From contig DIWE01000028.1 in NCBI GenBank assembly GCA_002423435.1, positions 69,250-133,249 on the forward strand: 64,000 nucleotides of DNA, read 5' to 3'. This document shows positions 16,910 to 24,870 of this stretch, one piece after another (the stretch's first letter is position 1; each line of letters begins with the position of its first letter). Origin of the DNA: Clostridiales bacterium UBA6114. GTDB lineage: Bacteria > Bacillota > Clostridia > Oscillospirales > Butyricicoccaceae. The notes below the pieces were generated by a model, which was not told where the DNA came from, did not search any database, and saw nothing but the letters and a program-made list of their open reading frames with translations. The position numbers were made by a program, and so were the translations under genes.

Positions 16910-18637
16910 TTATTTAATCAGCTCCGCGGCGGCCTCCGTATAGCGCCTGACCTTTTCCTGCGCATCTTCCTTTGTTTTGGCCGACGCGAGGATATAGGTT
17001 TTGATCTTCGGCTCCGTGCCGGAGGGGCGCACGATGAAGGAGGTTTTGTCGGAAAGCTCGAAATAGAGGACGTTCGAGCCGGAGATTTCGAGCGCCTCCG
17101 TTTTCCCGGAGGCAAGGCAGCGCGCGTGCCCCGAAAGGTAATCCCGGACGCGCGAAACGGGCGTGTCCCCGATAGTGGAAGGCGGATTTGCCCTCAGATC
17201 GTCCATCAGCCTCTGCATGCGCTGCAGCCCGTCGACACCCGGCATGACCGTGTTGATCGTATATTCCTGATAGTAGCCGTACGTTTCGAAAAGCCGGTTT
17301 AACGCGTCGTACAGAGTCATGTTTTTCGCCTTGTAATACGCCGCCATCTCGGTGATCAGAACGGCCGCCGTAACGGCGTCCTTGTCCCGCACATGCCCTC
17401 CGATCAGATAGCCGTATGATTCCTCGAACGCGATGATGCAGGAATACAGGCGGGTTTCCTCGAACTCCTTGATTTTTTCCGCCATGAACTTAAAGCCGGT
17501 AAAGGTGTCGAAGCACGAAACGCAGTTTCTTTCGCAGACGGCGCGCGCCATCTCGGTCGTCACGATGGTCTTTATCGCGGCCGCGTTTTTGGGGAGCGTG
17601 CCCTTCTTCTTTTTTGCGCGGATCAAATAATCGATCAGCAAAACGCCGAGCTGGTTTCCGGTAATCGGATTGTACTCGCCCGCGGGGTCGCGCAATACGA
17701 CGCCGATCCGGTCGGCGTCGGGATCGGTGCCGATGATGAGATCGATGTTTTCCTTTTTCGCAAGCTCGATCGCGAGCGCGAATCCTTCCTTGTTTTCGGG
17801 GTTCGGGCTTTTGACGGTCGGAAAGGTGCCGTCCGGGATCATCTGCTCCTCGACGCAGCGGATGTTCCTGCAGCCCAGGCGCGAGAGCGCTTCCGGCACA
17901 AGCTTGTACCCGGTGCCGTGAAACGGCGTGTAGACAAGCCTCAAATCGTCCGCGACCGCCTTGACACAGTCGGGGTTTACAGACGTCTTCATCACGTTTT
18001 CAAGAAACGCTTCATCGATCTCGCTGCCGATCATACGGACAAGCCCAGACTTTTTCGCGTCGTCAAACGGCATGCGCCGGACGCCCGTAAAAATATCGGT
18101 TTTTTCCATCTCTTTCGCGATGACGGACGCTTCCTCCGGAGGCACCTGCGCGCCGTCCTCCCAATACACCTTGTAGCCGTTGTATTCCTTCGGATTGTGG
18201 CTCGCCGTGATGTTGATGCCCGCGATGCAGCGCAGATGCCGTATGGTAAACGAGAGCTCGGGCGTCGGGCGCATTTCGTCGAACAGGTGGACAGAAATTC
18301 CGTTTGCGGCCAGGACGGAGGAAACCTCCTCGGCGAATTCCCGGCTGTTTATGCGGCAGTCGTAGGAAATCGCGACGCCGCGCTTTTTTGCCGTCTCGTC
18401 CAGAGAGCGGATCAGGTTCGCGATCGCCTGGGTCGCCTGCCGCACCGTATAAATATTCATACGGTTTACACCCATGCCGACAACGCCTCTCAAGCCCGCG
18501 GTCCCGAACTGGAGCGGGGCAAAAAAGCGGCTTTCAATCTCTTTTTCATCATGTCGGATCGCCTGAAGCTCGTCCCGCTCCGCCCCGCTTAAGGCGGGGC
18601 TCTCAAGCCAGCTTCGGTATAAGTCTTTGTAATCCAT
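16910..18637 (-). CDS. Phospho-sugar mutase (phosphoglucomutase/phosphomannomutase family)
   Basis: 575 aa from the ATG at 18637 (AAAGGATG upstream); the open frame continues further upstream through the serA terminator and is not coding there. Active-site Ser loop ITASHNPKEYNGYKVY, metal-binding loop GTDPDADRIGV and phosphate-binding RPSGTEPKIK are all intact. Length fits the Gram-positive PgcA/phosphoglucomutase class. It interconverts hexose-1- and -6-phosphates, feeding cell-wall and polysaccharide synthesis. It lies downstream of serA but behind a terminator, so it probably has its own promoter. Confidence 0.93.
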   Translation of the reverse strand: MDYKDLYRSWLESPALSGAERDELQAIRHDEKEIESRFFAPLQFGTAGLRGVVGMGVNRMNIYTVRQATQAIANLIRSLDETAKKRGVAISYDCRINSREFAEEVSSVLAANGISVHLFDEMRPTPELSFTIRHLRCIAGINITASHNPKEYNGYKVYWEDGAQVPPEEASVIAKEMEKTDIFTGVRRMPFDDAKKSGLVRMIGSEIDEAFLENVMKTSVNPDCVKAVADDLRLVYTPFHGTGYKLVPEALSRLGCRNIRCVEEQMIPDGTFPTVKSPNPENKEGFALAIELAKKENIDLIIGTDPDADRIGVVLRDPAGEYNPITGNQLGVLLIDYLIRAKKKKGTLPKNAAAIKTIVTTEMARAVCERNCVSCFDTFTGFKFMAEKIKEFEETRLYSCIIAFEESYGYLIGGHVRDKDAVTAAVLITEMAAYYKAKNMTLYDALNRLFETYGYYQEYTINTVMPGVDGLQRMQRLMDDLRANPPSTIGDTPVSRVRDYLSGHARCLASGKTEALEISGSNVLYFELSDKTSFIVRPSGTEPKIKTYILASAKTKEDAQEKVRRYTEAAAELIK

Positions 18638-18737
18638 GAAACGATCATCCTTTATGAGAGTAGTATTGACCGGTTTTTTCAGATTCATGAGGGGAGAAAG
18701 ACCGGCCCCGTATGAAAATTGTAGGATGATAAGCCGA

Positions 18738-18765
18738 CAAAACGGGCAAACTCGTGCCCGTTTTG
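18738..18765 (-). terminator. Terminator after serA
   Basis: Stem CAAAACGGGCA (18738-18748) / TGCCCGTTTTG (18755-18765), perfect 11 bp with a 6-nt loop. On the minus strand the 3' arm ends in TTTTG. Confidence 0.8.
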
Positions 18766-18777
18766 CGTAGCTCTTCA

Positions 18778-19944
18778 TTATTTGATTGCTCTTACAAACA
18801 GAAACCCGTCGACCGCCGTAAGCTCGGAAATCAGCTTTTCATCGGGCTCGACGTTCGTGTCGACGACCGTGTAGGCGTATTCCTTTTTCGAACGGTTGAG
18901 CATGTTTTCGATATTAATGCCCCTCTTCGCCATAAAGGAGGAGATCTGGCTCAGCATGTTCGGAATATTGCGGTGGATGACGCAGAGCCTGTATTTTCCT
19001 TCCCGCGCAAGATCCGCGCTCGGGAAATTGACGGAATTCCGGATGCTGCCGGTTTCGAGGTAATTTATGATCTCGGTGGCGGCCATGAGTGCGCAGTTTT
19101 CCTCGCTTTCCGGAGTCGACGCGCCGAGGTGGGGGATCAGGACGGTATTTTTCCGCCCGAGAAGCTCCTTCTCGGGGAAATCGGACACATAGGACGCCAC
19201 ATGGCCGGATTCAAGCAGCGGCAGGAGATCCGGAATATTGACAAGCTCGCCTCTGGCGAAATTCAGCACCCGCACGCCCGGCTTAGACGCTTCCAGGAGC
19301 TCGCGGTTTAGCATCCCCCTCGTTTCGTCGTTTACCGGGACATGCAGCGTGATATAATCGCAATTTGCGACAAGCCCCTTGAGATCGGTCGCCCTGTGGA
19401 CGTTTCTCGAAAGGCCCCAGGCGGCGTCGACCGAGATATACGGGTCGTATCCGTAAACCTCCATCCCGAGGGCAATGGAGGCGTTGGCGACCATGACGCC
19501 GATCGCGCCGAGCCCGATGACGCCCAGCGTTTTCCCTTCGATCTCGGGGCCGACGAACTTTCCCTTGCCCTTTTCGACAATCGGAAGAATCGCACCCTCC
19601 TCGTTTTTCAGCGTGCCGGCCCATGCGATACCGTCGACAATGCGGCGGGAGGAGAGAAAAAGGGAACAGATCACAAGCTCCTTTACGGCGTTTGCGTTGG
19701 CGCCGGGGGTGTTGAATACCACGATTCCCTGTTTGGAGCACTCGTCGATGGGGATGTTGTTTACGCCGGCGCCCGCGCGCCCGATGCACTTGACGCTTTT
19801 CGGCAGCTTTATATTTTTCAGATCGGCCGAGCGCACGAGAATCGCGTCCGGATTTTCCACATCCTCGCCCCACTCATAGCCCCTCTGGTCCAGAAGGTCG
19901 GTGCCGGTTCGGGCGATTTTATTGTAAAGCTTGACTTTATACAT
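18778..19944 (-). CDS. serA: D-3-phosphoglycerate dehydrogenase
   Basis: 388 aa. NAD-binding Rossmann motif in TLGVIGLGAIGVMVANASIA; catalytic residues in NFARGELVN (Arg), the Glu region SDFPEKELLG and PHLGASTPESEENCA (His). A C-terminal ACT domain (about 315-388: RLCVIHRNIPNMLSQISSFM) is the likely serine-feedback site. Oxidises 3-phosphoglycerate to 3-phosphohydroxypyruvate, the first step of serine synthesis. Second gene after serC, separated by an unusual inverted repeat. No serB is in the window. Confidence 0.95.
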   Translation of the reverse strand: MYKVKLYNKIARTGTDLLDQRGYEWGEDVENPDAILVRSADLKNIKLPKSVKCIGRAGAGVNNIPIDECSKQGIVVFNTPGANANAVKELVICSLFLSSRRIVDGIAWAGTLKNEEGAILPIVEKGKGKFVGPEIEGKTLGVIGLGAIGVMVANASIALGMEVYGYDPYISVDAAWGLSRNVHRATDLKGLVANCDYITLHVPVNDETRGMLNRELLEASKPGVRVLNFARGELVNIPDLLPLLESGHVASYVSDFPEKELLGRKNTVLIPHLGASTPESEENCALMAATEIINYLETGSIRNSVNFPSADLAREGKYRLCVIHRNIPNMLSQISSFMAKRGINIENMLNRSKKEYAYTVVDTNVEPDEKLISELTAVDGFLFVRAIK

Positions 19945-19975
19945 AAATTGAAATCATCCTTGTCATTGTTTTGTT

Positions 19976-20045
19976 TAGATAGTGTCTGCACGGGATGAAA
20001 ATCCACCAAAAGACGGGCGTTTTGATCTTGTGTAGACACTATCTA
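19976..20045 (-). repeat. Inverted repeat between serC and serA
   Basis: TAGATAGTGTCT (19976-19987) and AGACACTATCTA (20034-20045) are perfect inverted 12-mers; with four more bases inward the arms match at 15 of 16. The loop is about 38 nt. The right arm includes the serC stop codon. It could be an RNA processing or attenuation structure controlling serA relative to serC. Confidence 0.7.
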
Positions 20046-21137
20046 CTGATTTTCAGAGGCAAACTGCCTTATGAATTTCGAAAGCAGTACGACACCCTCG
20101 ACCGGCATCGCGTTGTAAATGGACGCGCGCATGCCGCCGACGGAGCGGTAGCCCTTTAAGTTCATCAGACCGAGCAGGGACGCCTCCTTAATAAACTTCG
20201 CGTCGAGCTCCTCCGAACGCGCCCTGAAGGTCACGTTCATGATCGAGCGGCTCTTTTTGTCGGCCGTCGGTGTATAGAGCGGACATTCGTCGAGCGCGTC
20301 GTAGAGGATTTTCGCCTTTTCGCGGTTTAGCTTCTGCATGCCGGAAAGTCCGCCCAGGCTCTTCATCCAGTCGAGGACCAGGGAGTGGACATAGACCGCA
20401 TAGGTCGCCGGCGTATTGTACATCGAGCCGCTTTTGGCCATTTTTTCGTAATCGAGTATCGTCGGGGTAAAGGGGAACGCGTGGCCCATCAGGTCGCGCC
20501 GGACAATGACCACGGTCAGCCCGGCCGGCCCCATGTTTTTCTGGGCGCCCGCGTAAATCAGGCCGAATTTCGAGACGTCGACGGGCTCGGAGAGAATGCA
20601 GGACGACAGATCGGCCGCGATCGGCACGCCGTTTGTGTCGGGCACGTAATGCCAGAGCGTTCCGTAGACGGTGTTGTTTACGCAAAGATGGAAGTAAGAG
20701 GCGTCAGGGCTTAAATCGAGCTCCGACTGCTCGGGGATGCGCGCAAAATTCTCGGCCTCCCCGGAGAACGCGACATGGATCTGGCCGTATTTTTTGGCCT
20801 CCTCGGTCGCGTGCTTTGCAAAATGGCCGGTAACGGCGTAATCGGCCTTTTTGCCGTCCCGAAGCCCCATCAGATTCATGGGCACGGATGCAAACTGGGT
20901 GGTGGCGCCGCCCTGCAAAAACAAAATCTCGTAGTTTTCCGGAATCGACATCATTTCGCGCAGCTTATCGCGGGTGTTCTCAAAAATTTCAATATAGATT
21001 TTAGATCGGTGGCTCATCTCCATGACCGACATTCCGCTGCCCCTGTAGTTCGTCATATCATGCGCGCAGATTTCGAGCACTTCGAGAGGGAGCATGGAAG
21101 GACCGGGAGAAAAGTTGAAAATTCTTTTTTCACTCAT
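20043..21137 (-). CDS. serC: Phosphoserine aminotransferase
   Basis: 364 aa from the ATG at 21137 (MSEKRIFNFSPGPSMLP); the frame opens 7 codons earlier, where the putative RBS AAGGTG lies. The PLP-binding Lys sits in LIYAGAQKNMGPAG. NYRGSGMSVMEMSHRS and the C-terminal KGYRSVGGMRASIYNAM are family hallmarks. Converts 3-phosphohydroxypyruvate plus glutamate to phosphoserine; paired with serA downstream. Confidence 0.95.
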   Translation of the reverse strand: MSEKRIFNFSPGPSMLPLEVLEICAHDMTNYRGSGMSVMEMSHRSKIYIEIFENTRDKLREMMSIPENYEILFLQGGATTQFASVPMNLMGLRDGKKADYAVTGHFAKHATEEAKKYGQIHVAFSGEAENFARIPEQSELDLSPDASYFHLCVNNTVYGTLWHYVPDTNGVPIAADLSSCILSEPVDVSKFGLIYAGAQKNMGPAGLTVVIVRRDLMGHAFPFTPTILDYEKMAKSGSMYNTPATYAVYVHSLVLDWMKSLGGLSGMQKLNREKAKILYDALDECPLYTPTADKKSRSIMNVTFRARSEELDAKFIKEASLLGLMNLKGYRSVGGMRASIYNAMPVEGVVLLSKFIRQFASENQ

Positions 21138-21217
21138 GGATGATACAGCACCTTTCAAAAGTTTGATTTGGTCAGTTTCTACTTAAGGCACAGGGTCGAA
21201 AACGTAAGAATTGGTTA

Positions 21218-21313
21218 TTGTGTTTAAGGTCCGGCCGTATTATAATTTTGTTGACATTTATATAATAGCGATATTCGGATAAGTGTCAAGTACCATTGTC
21301 AATATAATAACAA
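21218..21313 (+). promoter_or_regulatory. Promoter and Rex-like operator of the hydrogenase signalling operon
   Basis: TTGTGT (21218-21223), 17-bp spacer, TATAAT (21241-21246). Downstream, TTGTCAA-TATA-ATAACAA (21296-21313) matches the clostridial Rex consensus TTGTTAA-N4-TTAACAA at 12 of 14 fixed positions. The site lies between promoter and gene, suitable for NADH-responsive roadblock repression. Confidence 0.5.
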
Positions 21314-21348
21314 TCAGATCGATGAGAGCGCTTCAGGAGGCTGCCGGC

Positions 21349-21693
21349 ATGAAAATCAGTAAGGTCAAGGAAATATTAAACGCCCGGGTGATTTGCGGGG
21401 AAGAATATCTCGATCGGGAGGTCATGTCGGCCTGCGGGTCCGATCTGATGAGCGACGTTCTGGCCTTTGTCAAGGAGCAGGGCCTTTTGCTCACGGGGCT
21501 AGTAAACCCGCAGGCGATCCGGACCGCGGACATGATGGATATGAAATGCATCGTCTTTGTGCGGGGGAAAATGCCCGACGATTCGATGAAAAAACTCGCC
21601 GAGGGGCGGGAAATCGTGCTGCTTTGCAGCGACTTCCAGATGTACAAAGCCTGCGGCCTCTTATACTCGAACGGGCTTTGCGGGGAGGATTGA
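21349..21693 (+). CDS. DRTGG-domain protein (first copy)
   Basis: 114 aa from the ATG at 21349, chosen for the perfect AGGAGG 8 bp upstream; an upstream start at 21283 lacks a site. MKISKVKEILNARVICGEEY followed by the DLMSDVLAFVKE and LLLTGLVNPQAIRTADMMDM segments matches the small DRTGG-like proteins found beside clostridial [FeFe] hydrogenase genes. Biochemical function unknown; presumably a ligand-binding or signalling module. First gene of an operon with a HATPase, a sensory-type hydrogenase, a second DRTGG protein and a PHP protein. Confidence 0.75.
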   Translation: MKISKVKEILNARVICGEEYLDREVMSACGSDLMSDVLAFVKEQGLLLTGLVNPQAIRTADMMDMKCIVFVRGKMPDDSMKKLAEGREIVLLCSDFQMYKACGLLYSNGLCGED

Positions 21694-21700
21694 GTGCTTC

Positions 21701-22138
21701 TTGGAACCGATCAGGCTTATCTATCAGGTTGACGGGGAAGACTTTACGGCGGCGGGCAGCGCTTCAAGCGATGTGAAACGGGTAATGAAGCAGCTCGGGA
21801 TGGACCCCGACGTCATCAGGCGGGTTTCGGTCTGCATGTATGAGGGGGAAATCAATATGGTGATCCACGCCGAGGGCGGGGAGGCGCTCGTCGAGCTTGA
21901 CGACGAAAAGGTAAAAATTATGCTTAAAGACAAAGGCCCCGGCATTCCCGACATTGATCTTGCAATGCAGGAAGGCTGGTCGACGGCGAGCGAGACCGCG
22001 AGGAATCTCGGCTTCGGCGCCGGCATGGGGCTTCCCAATATGAAAAAATATGCCGACGACATGCAGATCGAAACCGAGGTCGGCCGGGGCACGACCGTGA
22101 CGATGACCGTGCTTTTGGCCGGCGGGAAGAAAGTATGA
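21701..22138 (+). CDS. HATPase-domain protein (anti-sigma/serine-kinase type)
   Basis: 145 aa, TTG start at 21701 with GGGGAGGA about 10 bp upstream, overlapping nothing. N box EGEINMVIHA, G1 box DKGPGIPD and G2 box GFGAGMGLPNMKKY form a GHKL ATP site; there is no histidine-phosphotransfer domain, so it resembles RsbW-type anti-sigma kinases rather than a complete sensor kinase. In this operon it may relay the state of the sensory hydrogenase encoded next. Confidence 0.8.
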   Translation: MEPIRLIYQVDGEDFTAAGSASSDVKRVMKQLGMDPDVIRRVSVCMYEGEINMVIHAEGGEALVELDDEKVKIMLKDKGPGIPDIDLAMQEGWSTASETARNLGFGAGMGLPNMKKYADDMQIETEVGRGTTVTMTVLLAGGKKV

Positions 22139-22175
22139 CGGTCGCATATGCCTCTTAAGACAGGGAGGGAAGGAA

Positions 22176-23495
22176 ATGGAAACGTATTTTCACTCGGTGA
22201 CGCTCGACCGCGAGAAATGCAAGGGCTGCACAACCTGCATCAAGCATTGCCCGACCGAGGCGATCCGGGTGCGAAACGGAAAAGCGAGGATCATAAAGGA
22301 GCGCTGCATCGACTGCGGCCAGTGTATCAGGGTATGTCCGCACAGGGCGAAAAAAGCGGTCTGCGATTCCTTTGACCGGCTTTCCGATTATAAATATACG
22401 ATCGCGCTGCCCGCGCCGTCCCTTTACGGGCAGTTTGCAAACCTAAACGACATCGGGATCATTCTGACCGGGCTTAAACGGATCGGTTTCGACGATGTGT
22501 TCGAGGTGGCCCGCGCGGCCGAGATCGTCTCCGACATGACGCGCAGCTTCATGAAGGAAGGAAACGAGCTTAAGCGGCCGGTGATTTCGTCCGCATGTCC
22601 GGCGTGCGTGAGGCTTATTAAAAAACGGTTTCCGCAGCTTGTCGGAAACGTGATCCCGCACGCAGCGCCCGTCGATCTCGCGGCGATTATGGCGAGAAAG
22701 CAGGCCGTCGAGAAGACGGGCTATGCCCCGCATGAGATCGGCGTGTTTTTTATCACGCCGTGTCCCGCCAAAATGACGGAGACCATCTCCCCGGTCGGCC
22801 TTGCTAAGGCACCGATGGACGGCGCGTTTTCCATGGCCGAGGTCTACATAAAGCTTGTCGGCGTAATGAAGGACATCAAAGAGCCGGAGATCCAGCCTAC
22901 GGCCGGACTGATCGGGATCGGCTGGTCGATCACGGGCGGCGAGGGCAAGGCGCTCCTGAATGAAAGATATCTGGCGGTCGACGGGATCGAAAACGTGATC
23001 AAGGTCCTCGAGGATATCGAGGACGACAAGCTTTCGGAGGTGGAGTTCATCGAGTTAAACGCGTGTATACAGGGCTGTGTCGGCGGATGTCTGACCGTCG
23101 AAAACCCGTATGTCGCGAAGACGCGCGTCCGGCGCCTGATGAAATACCTGCCCGTCTCCAGGAACAAAGCCAATTTTGAAGGGGTCTTCGAGGGGCTTTC
23201 CTGGGAACATGAGCTCGAATATACGCCCGTGTGGAAGCTCGACGACGACGTGCAGGTCGCCATGGCAAAAATGCAGGAGATCAATCAGCTGTTAAAATCG
23301 CTGCCCGGCCTCGACTGTGGCTCATGCGGTGCGCCGTCCTGCCGCGCGTTCGCCGAGGATGTGGTTTTGGGCTTTGCCAAGGACGACGACTGCATCTTCA
23401 ACATGCGCGAAAGAATGCAGTATATGTCGGGCACCGGCGATGCGGACGAATATCTTCCGCCGCCGTTTCGAAAGAGCAGGGAGGGAGAAAAATGA
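22176..23495 (+). CDS. Putative sensory [FeFe] hydrogenase (HydS-like)
   Basis: 439 aa. Two [4Fe-4S] ferredoxin motifs (Cys 15/18/21/25 and 44/47/50/54), then an H-cluster domain with L1 SSACPAC (Ala140, Cys141), L2 TPCPAKM (Cys196) and L3 NACIQGCVGGC (Cys297, Cys301), and a C-terminal Cys cluster CGSCGAPSC…C (381-406). Relative to TSCCP of catalytic enzymes, the Cys before the CP pair (the proton-transfer Cys) is Ala, as reported for HydS of Thermotoga. That substitution and the signalling neighbours suggest an H2 or redox sensor rather than a bulk H2 producer. The ATGA end overlaps the next gene. Confidence 0.85.
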   Translation: METYFHSVTLDREKCKGCTTCIKHCPTEAIRVRNGKARIIKERCIDCGQCIRVCPHRAKKAVCDSFDRLSDYKYTIALPAPSLYGQFANLNDIGIILTGLKRIGFDDVFEVARAAEIVSDMTRSFMKEGNELKRPVISSACPACVRLIKKRFPQLVGNVIPHAAPVDLAAIMARKQAVEKTGYAPHEIGVFFITPCPAKMTETISPVGLAKAPMDGAFSMAEVYIKLVGVMKDIKEPEIQPTAGLIGIGWSITGGEGKALLNERYLAVDGIENVIKVLEDIEDDKLSEVEFIELNACIQGCVGGCLTVENPYVAKTRVRRLMKYLPVSRNKANFEGVFEGLSWEHELEYTPVWKLDDDVQVAMAKMQEINQLLKSLPGLDCGSCGAPSCRAFAEDVVLGFAKDDDCIFNMRERMQYMSGTGDADEYLPPPFRKSREGEK

Positions 23496-23821
23496 CGGTT
23501 TCGGACCTTCTGAAGCTGCCGGGCATCCGCCTCGAAGCCGGCGAAAGCGGCGTGGGCAGGGAGGTGTGCGGCTGCTACATCGGCGATCTCCTAAGCCGCG
23601 TTTTAAGCCGGGCGAAAAAGCACGGCGCGTGGATCACCATTATGCCGAACGTAAACGTCGCCGCGGTGGCGCTCCTCGCCGACGTGTCCTGCGTGATTCT
23701 CGCGGAGGAGGTAGTACCGGACAAACAGCTTTCGGAGCGCTGCGAGACGGAGGGAATCCCGCTTCTGCGCGCGGAAGAGGATGCCTTTTCCATCGCGTGC
23801 CGGCTTAAGGATCTGCTGTAA
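23492..23821 (+). CDS. DRTGG-domain protein (second copy)
   Basis: 109 aa. The ATG at 23492 overlaps the hydrogenase stop (ATGA) and has GGGAGGGAG upstream; the longer frame is a shadow of the hydrogenase gene. MTVSDLLKLPGIRLEAGES…CGCYIGDLLSRVLSRAKKHG and the end of about 40 residues resemble the first DRTGG protein of this operon (21349-21693). Translational coupling to the sensory hydrogenase argues for a direct partner role. Molecular function unknown. Confidence 0.75.
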   Translation: MTVSDLLKLPGIRLEAGESGVGREVCGCYIGDLLSRVLSRAKKHGAWITIMPNVNVAAVALLADVSCVILAEEVVPDKQLSERCETEGIPLLRAEEDAFSIACRLKDLL

Positions 23822-23885
23822 TAGAAGTCCACAGGCTCATATAATAATATATATCAAATTCAAGTTAAAAGGCGGGGAATGAAAA

Positions 23886-24605
23886 GTGAAGCTCTACTAC
23901 GACCTCCATATTCATTCCTGCCTTTCCCTGTGCGCCGAGGACGATATGACTCCGGCGAACATCGCCAACATGGCGGCTGTGGCGGGGCTTCAGCTGATCG
24001 CCGTGAGCGACCATCAGAGCGCGTTAAACTGCCCCGCGGTTTTTGAAGCGTGCAGGCGGGCGGGGATTCTTTTTCTTCCCGCGATGGAGCTTTGCACAAG
24101 GGAAGAGGTACATGTGCTCTGTCTGTTCGAGGATCTGCCGGGAGCGCTTTCCTGCTCGGATTTTGTGAAAAAACGGCTGATCCTGCCGCGCAGGAACGCG
24201 TCGATCAGCATCCGGCAGACCGTCATGGATGAAAACGACAACCCGCTTTATGACGAAAAGGCTTACCTCGGGGCGGCGGCCGACATCGGCATTTACGACG
24301 TCGGCGCGCTGATAAAGTCCTTCGGCGGGCTGGCCGTCCCGGCGCATATCGACCGCCCGTCCCATTCGCTCCTTTCTAACCTCGCCTTCTATGATCCGCT
24401 GATGGACTTTTCCGCCTGCGAGCTTACGAAGGAATGCGATCCGGAAACGATTATAAAGGAGCATCCCGAGCTTTCCGGCATGCGCTTTCTCAAGAATTCC
24501 GACGCGCATTCGCTCGGCGATATTTCTGATCCCGTTCATTTTATTGAGGTCCCGGATGCAAAACCGCGGACAATCCTCGATACGATTGCCCGGTGTCCGT
24601 TTTAA
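23886..24605 (+). CDS. PHP-domain phosphoesterase-like protein
   Basis: 239 aa, GTG start with GGCGGGG upstream. YYDLHIHSCLSLCAEDDMTP gives the first PHP metal motif (HxH), VSDHQSA the second, AVPAHIDRPSHS the third and KNSDAHSLGDI the DxH end, so the metal site looks complete. PHP proteins hydrolyse phosphate esters of nucleotides, amino acids or sugars. It is regularly seen next to clostridial HydS/Hnd clusters (from memory), but its substrate there is unknown. Confidence 0.82.
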   Translation: MKLYYDLHIHSCLSLCAEDDMTPANIANMAAVAGLQLIAVSDHQSALNCPAVFEACRRAGILFLPAMELCTREEVHVLCLFEDLPGALSCSDFVKKRLILPRRNASISIRQTVMDENDNPLYDEKAYLGAAADIGIYDVGALIKSFGGLAVPAHIDRPSHSLLSNLAFYDPLMDFSACELTKECDPETIIKEHPELSGMRFLKNSDAHSLGDISDPVHFIEVPDAKPRTILDTIARCPF

Positions 24606-24649
24606 ACGGAAAAAAACGCCGGAAAAATTGCAGAAAGGAAAAAAAAGAC

Positions 24650-24678
24650 TGGAACTGGGTTTGTTAATATGGTATAAT
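24650..24678 (+). promoter_or_regulatory. Likely promoter of the hnd operon
   Basis: TGGAAC (24650-24655), 17-bp spacer, TATAAT (24673-24678). A TTGTTAA half-site (24661-24667) lies in the spacer. The first full Rex-like box begins about 11 bp after the -10 box. Confidence 0.6.
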
Positions 24679-24685
24679 ACGCTTT

Positions 24686-24830
24686 GGATTGTTAACGATT
24701 TGACGATTTGCGCCGTACATAGAATTATAAAAGGCGTTTTATACCCTGAATTGTTAATGATTTGACGATATGCGTCATGCTTCGGACTTTAAAGGGGATA
24801 ATATGCTCGGGATTGTTAATGATTTGACGA
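24686..24830 (+). promoter_or_regulatory. Three phased Rex-like operators (62-bp period)
   Basis: TTGTTAA-YGAT-TTGACGA at 24689-24706, 24751-24768 and 24813-24830; starts are exactly 62 bp apart. Each matches the Rex consensus TTGTTAA-N4-TTAACAA at 12 of 14 positions with the same two substitutions. About 27 bp around each box is conserved and the remaining spacer is not. Sixty-two bp is about six helical turns, so repressor dimers would sit on one face of the DNA. Redox control by NADH/NAD+ fits the NAD(P)-linked hydrogenase genes that follow. Confidence 0.75.
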
Positions 24831-24870
24831 ATTAATTTTATTTTTTGTATTCCAATAAGGAGGGTCTTTC

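Noticed and set aside
17918..18592. A 224-residue plus-strand ORF within the phospho-sugar mutase gene
   Set aside because: Antisense shadow; the mutase has all active-site motifs on the minus strand.
18638..18778. N-terminal extension of the phospho-sugar mutase
   Set aside because: It would be translated from the serA terminator hairpin. ATG 18637 has a good RBS and a family-like N-terminus.
24686..24830. CRISPR-like array: three 27-bp repeats with 35-bp spacers
   Set aside because: Only three degenerate copies with a symmetric TTGTTAA…TTGACGA core inside a promoter region, and no cas genes. They fit Rex operators much better.
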